8,449 bases of DNA, taken from Bacteroidota bacterium. GTDB lineage: Bacteria; Bacteroidota; Bacteroidia; Bacteroidales; Prolixibacteraceae. How positions within the stretch are numbered: position 1 is the first letter of the stretch; every line of letters starts with the position of its first letter. Below, one piece after another: positions 1-6,470 of the stretch. The DNA is taken from positions 1-8,449 of the forward strand of contig JAUYEQ010000055.1 in NCBI GenBank assembly GCA_030691295.1. Reading direction: 5' to 3'. The position numbers were made by a program, and so were the translations under genes. The notes under the pieces were generated by a model. The model was not told where the DNA came from and did no database searches. It saw only the letters and a list, made by a program, of their open reading frames with translations.

Positions 1-164
1 TCGAATTTCAGGTAATTTGTAAGTGTTAATTCACAGTCCATGCAATCCATGTTCGACTTAATGTAAACTGTAGATAATTCACTTTCCTTGTTTTGGGCTT
101 CCGCTGTTGAAATAAATAACAACAATATAAATCCAGACATAATTAACCAGACAATATTTTTCAT
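1..164 (-). CDS. Secreted heavy-metal-associated (HMA) domain protein, N-terminal part
   Basis: This is the first 54 codons of a gene whose 3' end lies beyond the left edge. Seen: residues 1-23 form a signal peptide (MKN start, hydrophobic core, AEA cleavage motif before Gln24). It is followed by a beta-strand-like stretch and the motif NMDCMDCE, with Cys41 and Cys44 spaced CxxC. The motif resembles the metal-binding GMxCxxC loop of HMA domains, which bind Cu(I), Zn or Hg through the two cysteines. The signal peptide places it in the periplasm. Its ATG overlaps the stop of the upstream TonB receptor gene (ATGA), so it is almost certainly co-transcribed and translationally coupled. Inferred role: periplasmic metal chaperone or metal sensor serving the receptor. 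The HMA call rests on one motif because most of the domain is outside the window. Confidence 0.75.
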   Translation of the reverse strand, partial: MKNIVWLIMSGFILLLFISTAEAQNKESELSTVYIKSNMDCMDCELTLTNYLKF

Positions 165-2374
165 GGTGTTTTTGATTTATGATTTAATGTAATTCGAATT
201 CCTGCATAAAATTTCCGGCCCATCACCGGGCCCCAGATCCGGGTTGCATCAAAATCCGATCCAAAAGGTAGATCGGCTCCCAATACCGGGTGATCCTGCA
301 CATAGTTCAATAAATTTTCAGCCCCGGCATAAAGATTCCAGTAGCGAAAATACTTGGTTATCTGAGCATTCATTTGGGTAAATGCAGGGAACTCTGTTGG
401 TAAAATTCCTGATGAACCTGCAACAACCGGCAATCGGCCACCACCGTTAAACTGGGCAGTATAATCGAACATCCATTTTTTCAGTTGGTCGGAATAGTTC
501 AGCGCGATCAGTCCTTTGTATTTGCTAGACAAAGGTTTTCGCACCAACTGATTACCAATGGTCTGTTTTACATCATTTACACGCCATGCTGCCAAGATAT
601 CCAACCGGGGCAAAAGTTCGTAGCTCATTTCCACCTGATAGCTGTTTGCATACGATTTACCATCAAGAGGAGCAAGTAAAATAAACTCGGAAGAACTTTC
701 ACGGTCAACCACCAGCTGATTGATGAAATCTGTCCTGAAATACTCTGCTCCAATGCTTAATGAACGTTCGAACAGATGAACTTCCTGGGTGACGCTGATA
801 CCGTAATTCCAGGCCTCTTCAAGTATCTCGTTAGTTGTGAACTTTAAAGGTCGGAAATTTGCAAGTAAGAAGCTATTTTCGGCGACAATTCGGGGAGTGC
901 GGTAACCTTTTCCTGCCGAAACACGCATGTTTAAATGCTCATTCGGGCTGTACTTGAGGTGAAACCGTGGGGTTATGAATGTCCCGAATGTATTGTGAAA
1001 ATCAGATCGGACACCCGCCATTGCCGTAATTTTAGGGCTGGGCTTGAATGTATATTCACTGAAAATTCCCGGAACCACTTCATTTACACCAATAATGTTT
1101 TGGTTGAGCACTTCATCAGTCTGATTGTAAACCATGCTGATCCCCGAATTTAAGGTGTGAACACCCGGCTGATCGATCGAAAAAGTATGGATCAGATTTC
1201 CGTACCCGGTAAATTCATCTCCGGAGTAGTTATTCAACCCATAATATGAATTCATTTTGTGTTTGGTGAAATTGGAAATCAAAGCAAGACTGTGTTGCAT
1301 GCCTTCGAAATCGTAACCGGCTTTTACATAGGCTTCAACACGTTCATTTCCGACATTTACACCATAAGGTTTTAATGCAGTCCGGCTCATTTCTTTCCTG
1401 AACTCAGTTTGCCCTCCGGTACGGTCTTCGTTCAGGTAATGAAATCCTGAATGTATCATAAAACGCTTCCCATCAAAGTATTTCCATTGATTGAATAAAT
1501 GAATCTGTTTAACTAACGGCTCATCCAGAAAACCATCCGAGTTATGGTCGATCCGGTTTTCAAAATTCTCGCCATGGACAAAAAAGGCAGTCGATGTTTT
1601 TTCTGAAAGTTTCAACGAATAATTTGAGTTTATCTCCGACTTTCCTTCAGCGGAACCAAAAAGGTTGAAGTGAAAAAATTCAACAGCATCCGGCTTTTTA
1701 AAGTTGGCGTTTATTTGTCCGGTAATCGACTCATAGCCATTTACAACCGAGGCTGCGCCTTTCGAAACCTGGATTGATTCGAGCCACGGTCCCGGAATGT
1801 ACATCAGGCCATAATTGGTAGCAAGCCCACGTAGATTCGGAAAATTCTCGGTCTGCAGCTGCGAATAAGTACCGTCGAGCCCCAATAATTTAATCTGTTT
1901 TGCGCCGGTAATTGCATCGTTGTATGAAACATCCACCGAAGGATTGGTCACAAAACTTTCGGAGAGGTTGCAACAGGCGGCTTTATGCAATTCGGCTCCG
2001 TTAATGTGTGTTGTGTGAATTGGATTGATCCGGGAAATATATGCTCCTTTATTTTTCTGAACAACAGTTACCTCTTCAATTTCCATATTCTTATCCAGCA
2101 CGGCATCAATTTCTTCTTCCCCACTCCATTTTATGGTATCGGTTTTGAAACCTACAAAACTAAAAACCAGCAAATTGTTATCCTGAATGGATTGTATTTT
2201 GTACTCGCCATTCTTGTTTGCAATTGTTCCGGAATTTGTTCCGGCCCAATACACATTGGCACCGGGTAAAATATTCCTCACGCTATTTTCAAGTCCCAAA
2301 ACTTTCCCTTTAATTGGATTTGGGTAAACATGCACAGATGAGAATATTAACAGTAAAATAATAACTCTTTTCAT
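161..2374 (-). CDS. TonB-dependent outer-membrane receptor, probably metal-related
   Basis: A full-length 737-aa outer-membrane receptor that imports a ligand using TonB/ExbBD energy. Seen: signal peptide at about residues 1-18; a carboxypeptidase-regulatory-like beta-sandwich at about 20-97 (IKGKV, LPGANV, GEYKI, FSFVGFKT); a TonB-box-like segment EIEEVTVV at about 98-105; a plug domain at about 115-230, including LRGLATNYGL, IQVSKGAASVVNG and ESITGQIN; then a beta-barrel rich in alternating aromatic strands to the C-terminus. The length fits BtuB/FecA-type receptors and is too short for a SusC nutrient receptor. A Cys-Cys pair (134-135, in KAACCNLSESF) sits at the start of the plug. From memory, this signature recurs in Bacteroidota receptors found beside HMA-domain proteins. 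Flanked by a Cys-rich protein gene (57-bp gap upstream) and an HMA gene (overlapping stop/start), it is inferred to handle copper or another soft metal; the ligand is unproven. Confidence 0.9.
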   Translation of the reverse strand: MKRVIILLLIFSSVHVYPNPIKGKVLGLENSVRNILPGANVYWAGTNSGTIANKNGEYKIQSIQDNNLLVFSFVGFKTDTIKWSGEEEIDAVLDKNMEIEEVTVVQKNKGAYISRINPIHTTHINGAELHKAACCNLSESFVTNPSVDVSYNDAITGAKQIKLLGLDGTYSQLQTENFPNLRGLATNYGLMYIPGPWLESIQVSKGAASVVNGYESITGQINANFKKPDAVEFFHFNLFGSAEGKSEINSNYSLKLSEKTSTAFFVHGENFENRIDHNSDGFLDEPLVKQIHLFNQWKYFDGKRFMIHSGFHYLNEDRTGGQTEFRKEMSRTALKPYGVNVGNERVEAYVKAGYDFEGMQHSLALISNFTKHKMNSYYGLNNYSGDEFTGYGNLIHTFSIDQPGVHTLNSGISMVYNQTDEVLNQNIIGVNEVVPGIFSEYTFKPSPKITAMAGVRSDFHNTFGTFITPRFHLKYSPNEHLNMRVSAGKGYRTPRIVAENSFLLANFRPLKFTTNEILEEAWNYGISVTQEVHLFERSLSIGAEYFRTDFINQLVVDRESSSEFILLAPLDGKSYANSYQVEMSYELLPRLDILAAWRVNDVKQTIGNQLVRKPLSSKYKGLIALNYSDQLKKWMFDYTAQFNGGGRLPVVAGSSGILPTEFPAFTQMNAQITKYFRYWNLYAGAENLLNYVQDHPVLGADLPFGSDFDATRIWGPVMGRKFYAGIRITLNHKSKTP

Positions 2375-2431
2375 TTCAGTAATATTGAAATATTTATAAT
2401 CTGATTGTAAACAAAAACTGTTAAAACCTGA

Positions 2432-2902
2432 TTATGTGAGCGGAGCTATCTTGCTTTGATGTATGAAGTGAATTAAGTCGCGACCAACCTTTTTATTATT
2501 GGGTGGCGTATAATAAGTGAAGTGAGCAACAGATCTTTCAGGAAGTATTTCTTCAACTGTTTCAATAACTGCAAGATTTAGCAGACCAATAATTTTAGCA
2601 AGCGGATATTCAATGCTCGACCCCTCGTCGAAATGTTCGGCTAATTTCAGGTAAGAAACAACAGGTGATTCACATCCACAGGAATGATTAATTGTCCCCA
2701 GTTGACTGTCATTGCAATTTGATTCTGTCGAACAGCAATCGTCTTCGGTAATTGCATCAATGCATGAATCGGCGGCAACAAACAATGAAACACTGGTGCT
2801 CCCCAAACATTCACAATGTGTTTGAAATAGCATTACCCCGGTTGATAGAAACAGATACAAAACCGAAAATCCGAGTACCAATATTTTATTGATAGTTTTC
2901 AC
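2432..2902 (-). CDS. Small Cys-rich exported protein, HYC_CC_PP family-like
   Basis: A 156-aa protein with an N-terminal hydrophobic segment (about residues 6-26) that can act as signal peptide or anchor. It is followed by a Cys-rich region: HCEC at 29-32, Cys47, CC at 56-57, Cys63, and HSCGC at 73-77. Further on are a PP pair at 133-134 (YYTPPNN) and a conserved-looking tail, GRDLIHFIHQSKI. The order His-x-Cys, CC, PP matches the Bacteroidota family labelled HYC_CC_PP, whose biochemical function is unknown to me. It starts at GTG (2900-2902), because an in-frame TAA lies just upstream and no ATG precedes the hydrophobic segment; no clear ribosome-binding site is visible. It is first in the operon, 57 bp ahead of the TonB receptor. 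Many thiols and histidines suggest metal binding in the periplasm (inference). Confidence 0.75.
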   Translation of the reverse strand: MKTINKILVLGFSVLYLFLSTGVMLFQTHCECLGSTSVSLFVAADSCIDAITEDDCCSTESNCNDSQLGTINHSCGCESPVVSYLKLAEHFDEGSSIEYPLAKIIGLLNLAVIETVEEILPERSVAHFTYYTPPNNKKVGRDLIHFIHQSKIAPLT

Positions 2903-2929
2903 ACCGTAAAAGTAAGGCTCTATTTTGAA

Positions 2930-2959
2930 TTAAAATACGTGTTTGAAAATATTAACAAA
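2930..2959 (-). promoter_or_regulatory. Possible promoter of the metal-receptor operon
   Basis: Read on the minus strand, TTTG (2956-2959) is followed after 18 bp by TATTTTAA (2930-2937), a partial match to the Bacteroidota TAnnTTTG box. It would place the transcript start about 20 bp ahead of the GTG. The weak -7 match makes this tentative. Confidence 0.3.
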
Positions 2960-2970
2960 CCATTTTCAAA

Positions 2971-3008
2971 CAGAAACCCCAAAATGATTGCTCAATCCGG
3001 GGTTTCTG
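2971..3008 (-). terminator. Hairpin terminator after ridA
   Basis: Perfect 10-bp inverted repeat CAGAAACCCC (2971-2980) and GGGGTTTCTG (2999-3008) with an 18-nt spacer. The spacer can itself pair as GATTG/CAATC. On the minus strand it lies 27 bp past the ridA stop and ends in a short TTTG rather than a full T-tract. It separates ridA from the receptor operon and is probably a modest intrinsic terminator. Confidence 0.6.
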
Positions 3009-3035
3009 TATTTTACAATTTCCTATTTCTTTGAA

Positions 3036-3413
3036 CTATTTTGAAGCGATTGTTTCAATTTCAATCAGTACTCCCAACGGCAGATCTTTTACAGCAAAAG
3101 CAACACGGGCGGGTGAATTTTCAGGATAATACTTCGCATATACTTCGTTCATCGCCTTGAAATTAGCCATGTCACTAAGCAGACAAGTAGATTTTACCAC
3201 ATCACTGTAATTGTAACCGGCCGCGTCTAAAATAGCGCCTATATTCATCAAAACCTGTTCGGTCTGCTCCAGAATTCCACCTTCCACAATTTTCATTGTT
3301 TCAGGAACAAGTGGAATCTGTCCTGAAACATAAAGCGTTCCACCTGCTTCAACAGCCTGACTGTATGGTCCGATGGCTGCAGGAGCATCGGACGTATTTA
3401 TGATTCGTTTCAT
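3036..3413 (-). CDS. ridA: RidA family 2-iminobutanoate/2-iminopropanoate deaminase
   Basis: A cytosolic enzyme that hydrolyses reactive enamine/imine intermediates released by PLP enzymes such as threonine dehydratase, protecting other PLP enzymes from damage. The 125-aa product is collinear with E. coli RidA: APAAIGPYSQAV near the N-terminus (Tyr17), SGQIP at 30-34, AAGYNYSDVVK at 64-74, PARVAF with the substrate-carboxylate-binding Arg103, and LIEIE with Glu118 and Glu120. The start was placed at 3413 (MKRIINTSDAP). A Met seven codons upstream is also in frame, but those extra codons come from a 7-bp tandem repeat and would give a non-homologous N-terminus. It lies downstream of trxB on the same strand, 139 bp away. 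No recognisable promoter was seen in that gap, so read-through from trxB is possible. The family assignment is secure; the exact physiological imine is not visible. Confidence 0.95.
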   Translation of the reverse strand: MKRIINTSDAPAAIGPYSQAVEAGGTLYVSGQIPLVPETMKIVEGGILEQTEQVLMNIGAILDAAGYNYSDVVKSTCLLSDMANFKAMNEVYAKYYPENSPARVAFAVKDLPLGVLIEIETIASK

Positions 3414-3420
3414 ATAAAAA

Positions 3421-3437
3421 GTTTCAAGTTTCAAGTT
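3421..3437. repeat. 7-bp tandem repeat upstream of ridA
   Basis: GTTTCAA occurs twice (3421-3427, 3428-3434), followed by a partial GTT. It lies right before the ridA start. Read on the ridA strand it is AACTTGAAAC-like, and it creates the spurious seven-codon N-terminal extension. Confidence 0.7.
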
Positions 3438-3490
3438 CCATCGTGTGTACTTTGGTTATTGGAGATTCAATATTGGTCATTTGTTATCTC

Positions 3491-3547
3491 TTATTCCATG
3501 TCTCTTACTCCATGCTCCATGCCCTTTACTCCATGCTCCATGCCCCT
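3491..3547. repeat. 21-bp tandem repeat between trxB and ridA
   Basis: Two adjacent 21-bp units (3505-3525 and 3526-3546) differ at one position only. Each contains CTCCATG followed by CTCCATGCCC. A degenerate partial unit (TTATTCCATG, 3491-3500) precedes them. The unit length is a multiple of three, so frames through it stay open and give a false repetitive peptide on either strand. It lies wholly in the trxB-ridA spacer, directly after the trxB stop. Confidence 0.85.
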
Positions 3548-3552
3548 TGCTA

Positions 3553-4548
3553 TCAATGTTTTTCAGACAGATATCTTTCAGCATCAATGGCTGCCATACA
3601 ACCTGTGCCTGCTGCGGTAACTGCCTGTCGGTATATCGAATCCTGAACATCGCCACATGCAAAAACACCGGGGACATTGGTTTTCGAACTTCCGGGAATG
3701 GTTTTAATGTAACCGACTTCGTCTGTATCAAGGAAATCTTTTACAAAATCGGAGTTGGGTTTGTGACCAATTGCCAGGAAAAATCCGTCAATTTTAATGC
3801 TGACAATTTCTTCTTCCGGAGTACCTTTTTTCTTCCAGAGTATGGCTCCTTCCACTACTCCATCGCCTGTCAAACCTTTGGTCTGGTGTTCCCACAACAC
3901 TTCAATGTTCTTTATTTTCAATACGCGATCCTGCATTACTTTCGATGCGCGCAATTCATTTCTCCTGACAATCAGGTAAACTTTGTTGACAATGCCCGAC
4001 AGATAAATTGCTTCTTCGGCAGCAGTATCGCCACCGCCTACTACGGCAACATCTTTTCCACGATAAAAGAACCCATCGCAGGTTGCACATGCAGAAACGC
4101 CGCCGCCGGCATATTTTTTCTCATCGTCGATGCCAAGATATTTGGCGGTTGCTCCGGTTGCCAGGATTACTGTTTCAGCTTCGATTAACTTTTTTTCGTC
4201 AATCCATACTTTGTGAACAGATCCGGAAAAATCAACTTTGGTCGCATACCCGGAACGAATATCTGTACCAAAACGCTGAGCCTGCACTTTCAATTCTTCC
4301 ATCATTACCGGTCCGGTTACTCCTTGCGGATATCCGGGGAAGTTTTCCACTTCGGTTGTGGTTGTCAATTGTCCGCCTGGCTCAAGACCTTCGTACATTA
4401 CCGGACTAAGATTGGCACGTGCAGCATAAATTGCTGCAGTATATCCGGCTGGACCCGAACCGATTATCAAACATCTTACTTTTTCAATCTCGGTAATTTG
4501 TTCTGGTTTATTACTTTTATTATCGTCAAGATTCATTGCTTTAAACAT
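3553..4548 (-). CDS. trxB: Thioredoxin-disulfide reductase (NADPH, FAD)
   Basis: A cytosolic flavoenzyme that passes electrons from NADPH via FAD and a redox-active disulfide to thioredoxin. Seen in the 331-aa product: FAD-binding GSGPAGY at 30-36; GGQLTTTTEVENFPG at 58-72; active-site CATC at 154-157 within SACATCDGFF; NADPH-binding GGGDTAAEEA at 171-180; the basic VRRNELRAS at 194-202 that contacts the NADPH 2'-phosphate; and the second FAD motif ACGDVQD at 297-303. The length is slightly above the usual 310-320 because of about 20 extra polar N-terminal residues before the beta strand. The start ATG at 4546-4548 fits the promoter just upstream; Met5 is an alternative. There is no gene within 600 bp upstream, so it has its own promoter; ridA follows on the same strand. 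Nothing appears broken. Confidence 0.97.
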   Translation of the reverse strand: MFKAMNLDDNKSNKPEQITEIEKVRCLIIGSGPAGYTAAIYAARANLSPVMYEGLEPGGQLTTTTEVENFPGYPQGVTGPVMMEELKVQAQRFGTDIRSGYATKVDFSGSVHKVWIDEKKLIEAETVILATGATAKYLGIDDEKKYAGGGVSACATCDGFFYRGKDVAVVGGGDTAAEEAIYLSGIVNKVYLIVRRNELRASKVMQDRVLKIKNIEVLWEHQTKGLTGDGVVEGAILWKKKGTPEEEIVSIKIDGFFLAIGHKPNSDFVKDFLDTDEVGYIKTIPGSSKTNVPGVFACGDVQDSIYRQAVTAAGTGCMAAIDAERYLSEKH

Positions 4549-4574
4549 GTTTTTGTTTTAAAAAATTTGTGCAT

Positions 4575-4604
4575 CAAAGTTAAAAAACATGAATGAACGT
4601 GCAA
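4575..4604 (-). promoter_or_regulatory. Bacteroidota consensus promoter of trxB
   Basis: On the minus strand TTG (4602-4604) is followed by exactly 19 bp and then TAACTTTG (4575-4582). This matches the Bacteroidota -33 TTG / -7 TAnnTTTG consensus perfectly. Transcription would begin near 4568, giving a leader of about 20 nt before the trxB ATG. Confidence 0.8.
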
Positions 4605-4723
4605 CATTAACAATATCAATAATAATGATCCCGTTATAGACAAAACCAAAAGGATATTGGTAGTTATTTTATAAATCTTTAACAAGAAAAAGGAAACATT
4701 TATCATGGTTCTTAGTAAAAGAT

Positions 4724-4761
4724 ATCGAGTAAAAATCTTTAAATGGAGTAAAAATCTTTAT
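4724..4761. repeat. Two 19-bp direct repeats in the trxB-glycosyltransferase gap
   Basis: Units 4724-4742 and 4743-4761 match at 17 of 19 positions; the shared core is GAGTAAAAATCTTTA. A related ATAAATCTTTAA lies at 4671-4682. The period is near two helical turns and is not a multiple of three, so it is more likely a DNA-level signal (binding site) or a slippage duplication than coding sequence. The stretch from 4605 to 5145 otherwise holds only a doubtful small ORF and a weak promoter-like box. Confidence 0.75.
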
Positions 4762-4762
4762 C

Positions 4763-5014
4763 ATGAGAAAAAGAGACAGGTTAATTAGCATCAGAAAAAA
4801 ATCAAGTGAAAGGATTCCAAGTGAAAATTTATGGTTTTTTAATGAAGAGACTCAGTTTAATCAATCTCCGGTTCATTCTAATAAAATTGGGAAAGATGAT
4901 CGATTTAGAGGAATCAGAGAAGATTACGATCCGTTTATGACAAAGACTTCCGAAAAAAATAAACTGAGTAAGGAATGCCTGTTCGTTGTTGATTGGCAAT
5001 TAACTGATGCTTAA
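4763..5014 (+). CDS. Doubtful small hypothetical protein (83 aa)
   Basis: This is an open frame of 83 codons starting at ATG immediately after the 19-bp tandem repeat. The product is very polar and basic at the N-terminus (MRKRDRLISIRKKSSER), with no signal peptide, membrane segment or motif that I recognise. No Shine-Dalgarno site or clear promoter stands directly ahead. A 27-codon frame (4705-4788) with a better AAGGA site overlaps its start. It sits in a 600-bp gap between divergent genes and is on the same strand as the glycosyltransferase 131 bp downstream. It could be a chance ORF, a lineage-specific small protein, or a gene remnant; no function can be given. Confidence 0.25.
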   Translation: MRKRDRLISIRKKSSERIPSENLWFFNEETQFNQSPVHSNKIGKDDRFRGIREDYDPFMTKTSEKNKLSKECLFVVDWQLTDA

Positions 5015-5030
5015 AGTTTAACATGGTTAC

Positions 5031-5038
5031 TAATTTTG
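5031..5038 (+). promoter_or_regulatory. Possible -7 box for the glycosyltransferase-GH57 unit
   Basis: TAATTTTG matches the TAnnTTTG box, but no TTG is present about 19 bp upstream. It would give a leader of about 100 nt. That leader holds a perfect AAGGAG (5108-5113) 32 nt ahead of the ATG, too far to serve it directly. Confidence 0.3.
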
Positions 5039-5145
5039 GGCATCGCAAAAACAACTATTTGTTCAGATAGATGTGATAATTGCTTTATGCAACCAACTTG
5101 TCGTGGGAAGGAGAAATTTGATTATCCACCAAAATTTACCGGAAC

Positions 5146-6453
5146 ATGAATGTACTGATGCTAGGTTGGGAATTTCCGCCCAATATTTCAGGTGGTTTAG
5201 GTACCGCCTGCGAGGGAATTGTCAAAGGTCTCTCGGCCTATAATGATATTCATGTACTTTTTGTGGTTCCGAAATCCTCGAGAAACGAAAACACCCCCAA
5301 CTATAAATTAATTGATGCTGAAAAGGTTGCAAAAACTGGCAAGGTAATATTCACAAAACATCTTTCTCACGAATTCACAACGATAGAAATACCTTCCGGA
5401 TTACTTCCGTATGACAGCCCTGAAGATTTCAGTAAACTGAAACATTTCTCAAATGAAATAACAGCATCTAATGTTGAAATGGAACAATCTGTATCAACTG
5501 CACAAACCCGTGAATTTCATTTTACCGGCAAATATAGCCCCAACCTTTTTGAAGAGATCGACAATTACGCTGTGATAGCCAGGCTGATTGCAGAGAATAA
5601 TCAATTTGAGCTAATACATGTTCACGATTGGCTGACTTTTCCGGCTGGAATCGCAGCAAAGCAGGTATCCAATAAACCACTTGTTGTTCATGTGCATTCA
5701 ACCGATTTCGACCGAAGTGGCGGAAAAGTTAACCCATCAATTTATGCCATTGAAAAGCATGGATTTGAACAAGCCGATAAGATTATTACGGTTAGTGACA
5801 GGGTAAAAAAGAGACTTGTAGCAGATTATGGCATTTCAGCACAAAAAATCACCACGGTATATAATGCCATCAGCCCAAAATCCGGCAAAGATAATCCGAA
5901 GGTGGCTAACAAATTTAGTGAAAAAGTAGTCACTTTTTTGGGGCGGATAACCATTCAGAAAGGGCCTGAATACTTTATGGAGGTAGCTAAATTGGTGCTT
6001 CAGCGAATGAAAAATGTTCGTTTTGTAATGGCTGGAAACGGTGATATGATGTCAAAAATGGTGGATTTAAGCGCCAGATACGGCATAAGCAATAAGTTTC
6101 ACTTTACAGGATTCCTGAAAGGAAATGAAATTAAAGAGATGCTTGATATGAGCGATGTTTTTATAATGCCATCTGTTTCAGAGCCGTTTGGCATAGTTCC
6201 TTTAGAAGCCATGCAAGCGAAAGTTCCTGTAATCATATCCCTTCAATCAGGAGTGTCTGAATTAATCAGGAATGTAATTAAAACTGATTTTTGGGATGTT
6301 AATGCAATGGCCGATGCCATTCACGCAATCATCAGCCACAATCCGCTTTCAAAAGTACTTGCCGATGAAGGAACCCGGGAAGTAAACCAATTAAATTGGG
6401 AAGATTCAGCCGGGGATATCCGAAATATTTATTTGAACACTGTTTCTGTTTAA
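5146..6453 (+). CDS. GT4 glycosyltransferase, glycogen-synthase-like
   Basis: A 435-aa cytosolic GT-B-fold retaining glycosyltransferase, probably adding glucose from a nucleotide sugar to an alpha-glucan. Seen: N-terminal LGWEFPPNISGGLGTACEG, with the glycine loop GGLG at 16-19; HVHDWLTFPAGIAAK at 158-172; HVHSTDFDRSG at 182-192; the donor-site Arg267 and Lys272 in GRITIQKGPEYF; and MPSVSEPFGIVPLEAM at 341-356, containing the E(x7)E motif (Glu346, Glu354) typical of GT4. The length fits the family. An in-frame TGA at about 5119-5121 and no other ATG between fix the start at 5146; no good ribosome-binding site precedes it, as is common in Bacteroidota. The GH57-like gene follows after 17 bp. 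From memory, glycosyltransferase-GH57 pairs are widespread in Bacteroidota glycogen loci. No debranching-enzyme gene is present here. Glycogen synthase is the best guess; another alpha-glucan or glycan acceptor is possible. Confidence 0.85.
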   Translation: MNVLMLGWEFPPNISGGLGTACEGIVKGLSAYNDIHVLFVVPKSSRNENTPNYKLIDAEKVAKTGKVIFTKHLSHEFTTIEIPSGLLPYDSPEDFSKLKHFSNEITASNVEMEQSVSTAQTREFHFTGKYSPNLFEEIDNYAVIARLIAENNQFELIHVHDWLTFPAGIAAKQVSNKPLVVHVHSTDFDRSGGKVNPSIYAIEKHGFEQADKIITVSDRVKKRLVADYGISAQKITTVYNAISPKSGKDNPKVANKFSEKVVTFLGRITIQKGPEYFMEVAKLVLQRMKNVRFVMAGNGDMMSKMVDLSARYGISNKFHFTGFLKGNEIKEMLDMSDVFIMPSVSEPFGIVPLEAMQAKVPVIISLQSGVSELIRNVIKTDFWDVNAMADAIHAIISHNPLSKVLADEGTREVNQLNWEDSAGDIRNIYLNTVSV

Positions 6454-6470
6454 CTGTAAAAATTACCGAT

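Noticed and set aside
485..2269. Plus-strand frames of 64-94 codons inside the receptor gene
   Set aside because: They are antisense to a well-supported TonB receptor and have no start signals or motifs.
3414..3434. Seven-residue N-terminal extension of RidA
   Set aside because: It is encoded by a 7-bp tandem repeat and absent from the family; the downstream ATG gives the usual length.
3477..3731. Minus-strand frame giving a GHGAWSK-repeat peptide
   Set aside because: It runs out of frame over the trxB 3' end and through the 21-bp tandem repeat, whose length keeps frames open; this is an artefact of the repeat.
3445..4188. Long open frame (247 codons) on the plus strand
   Set aside because: It is antisense to trxB, which has clear catalytic motifs; the translation is Cys/Phe-rich without any recognisable domain and its start lies in tandem repeats.
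4008..4596. Plus-strand open frames of 127-133 codons
   Set aside because: Both are antisense shadows of trxB, with composition typical of reversed coding sequence.
6396..6470. Upstream 25-codon extension of the GH57-like protein
   Set aside because: It would overlap the end of the glycosyltransferase gene; GH57 homology begins exactly at the ATG at 6471.
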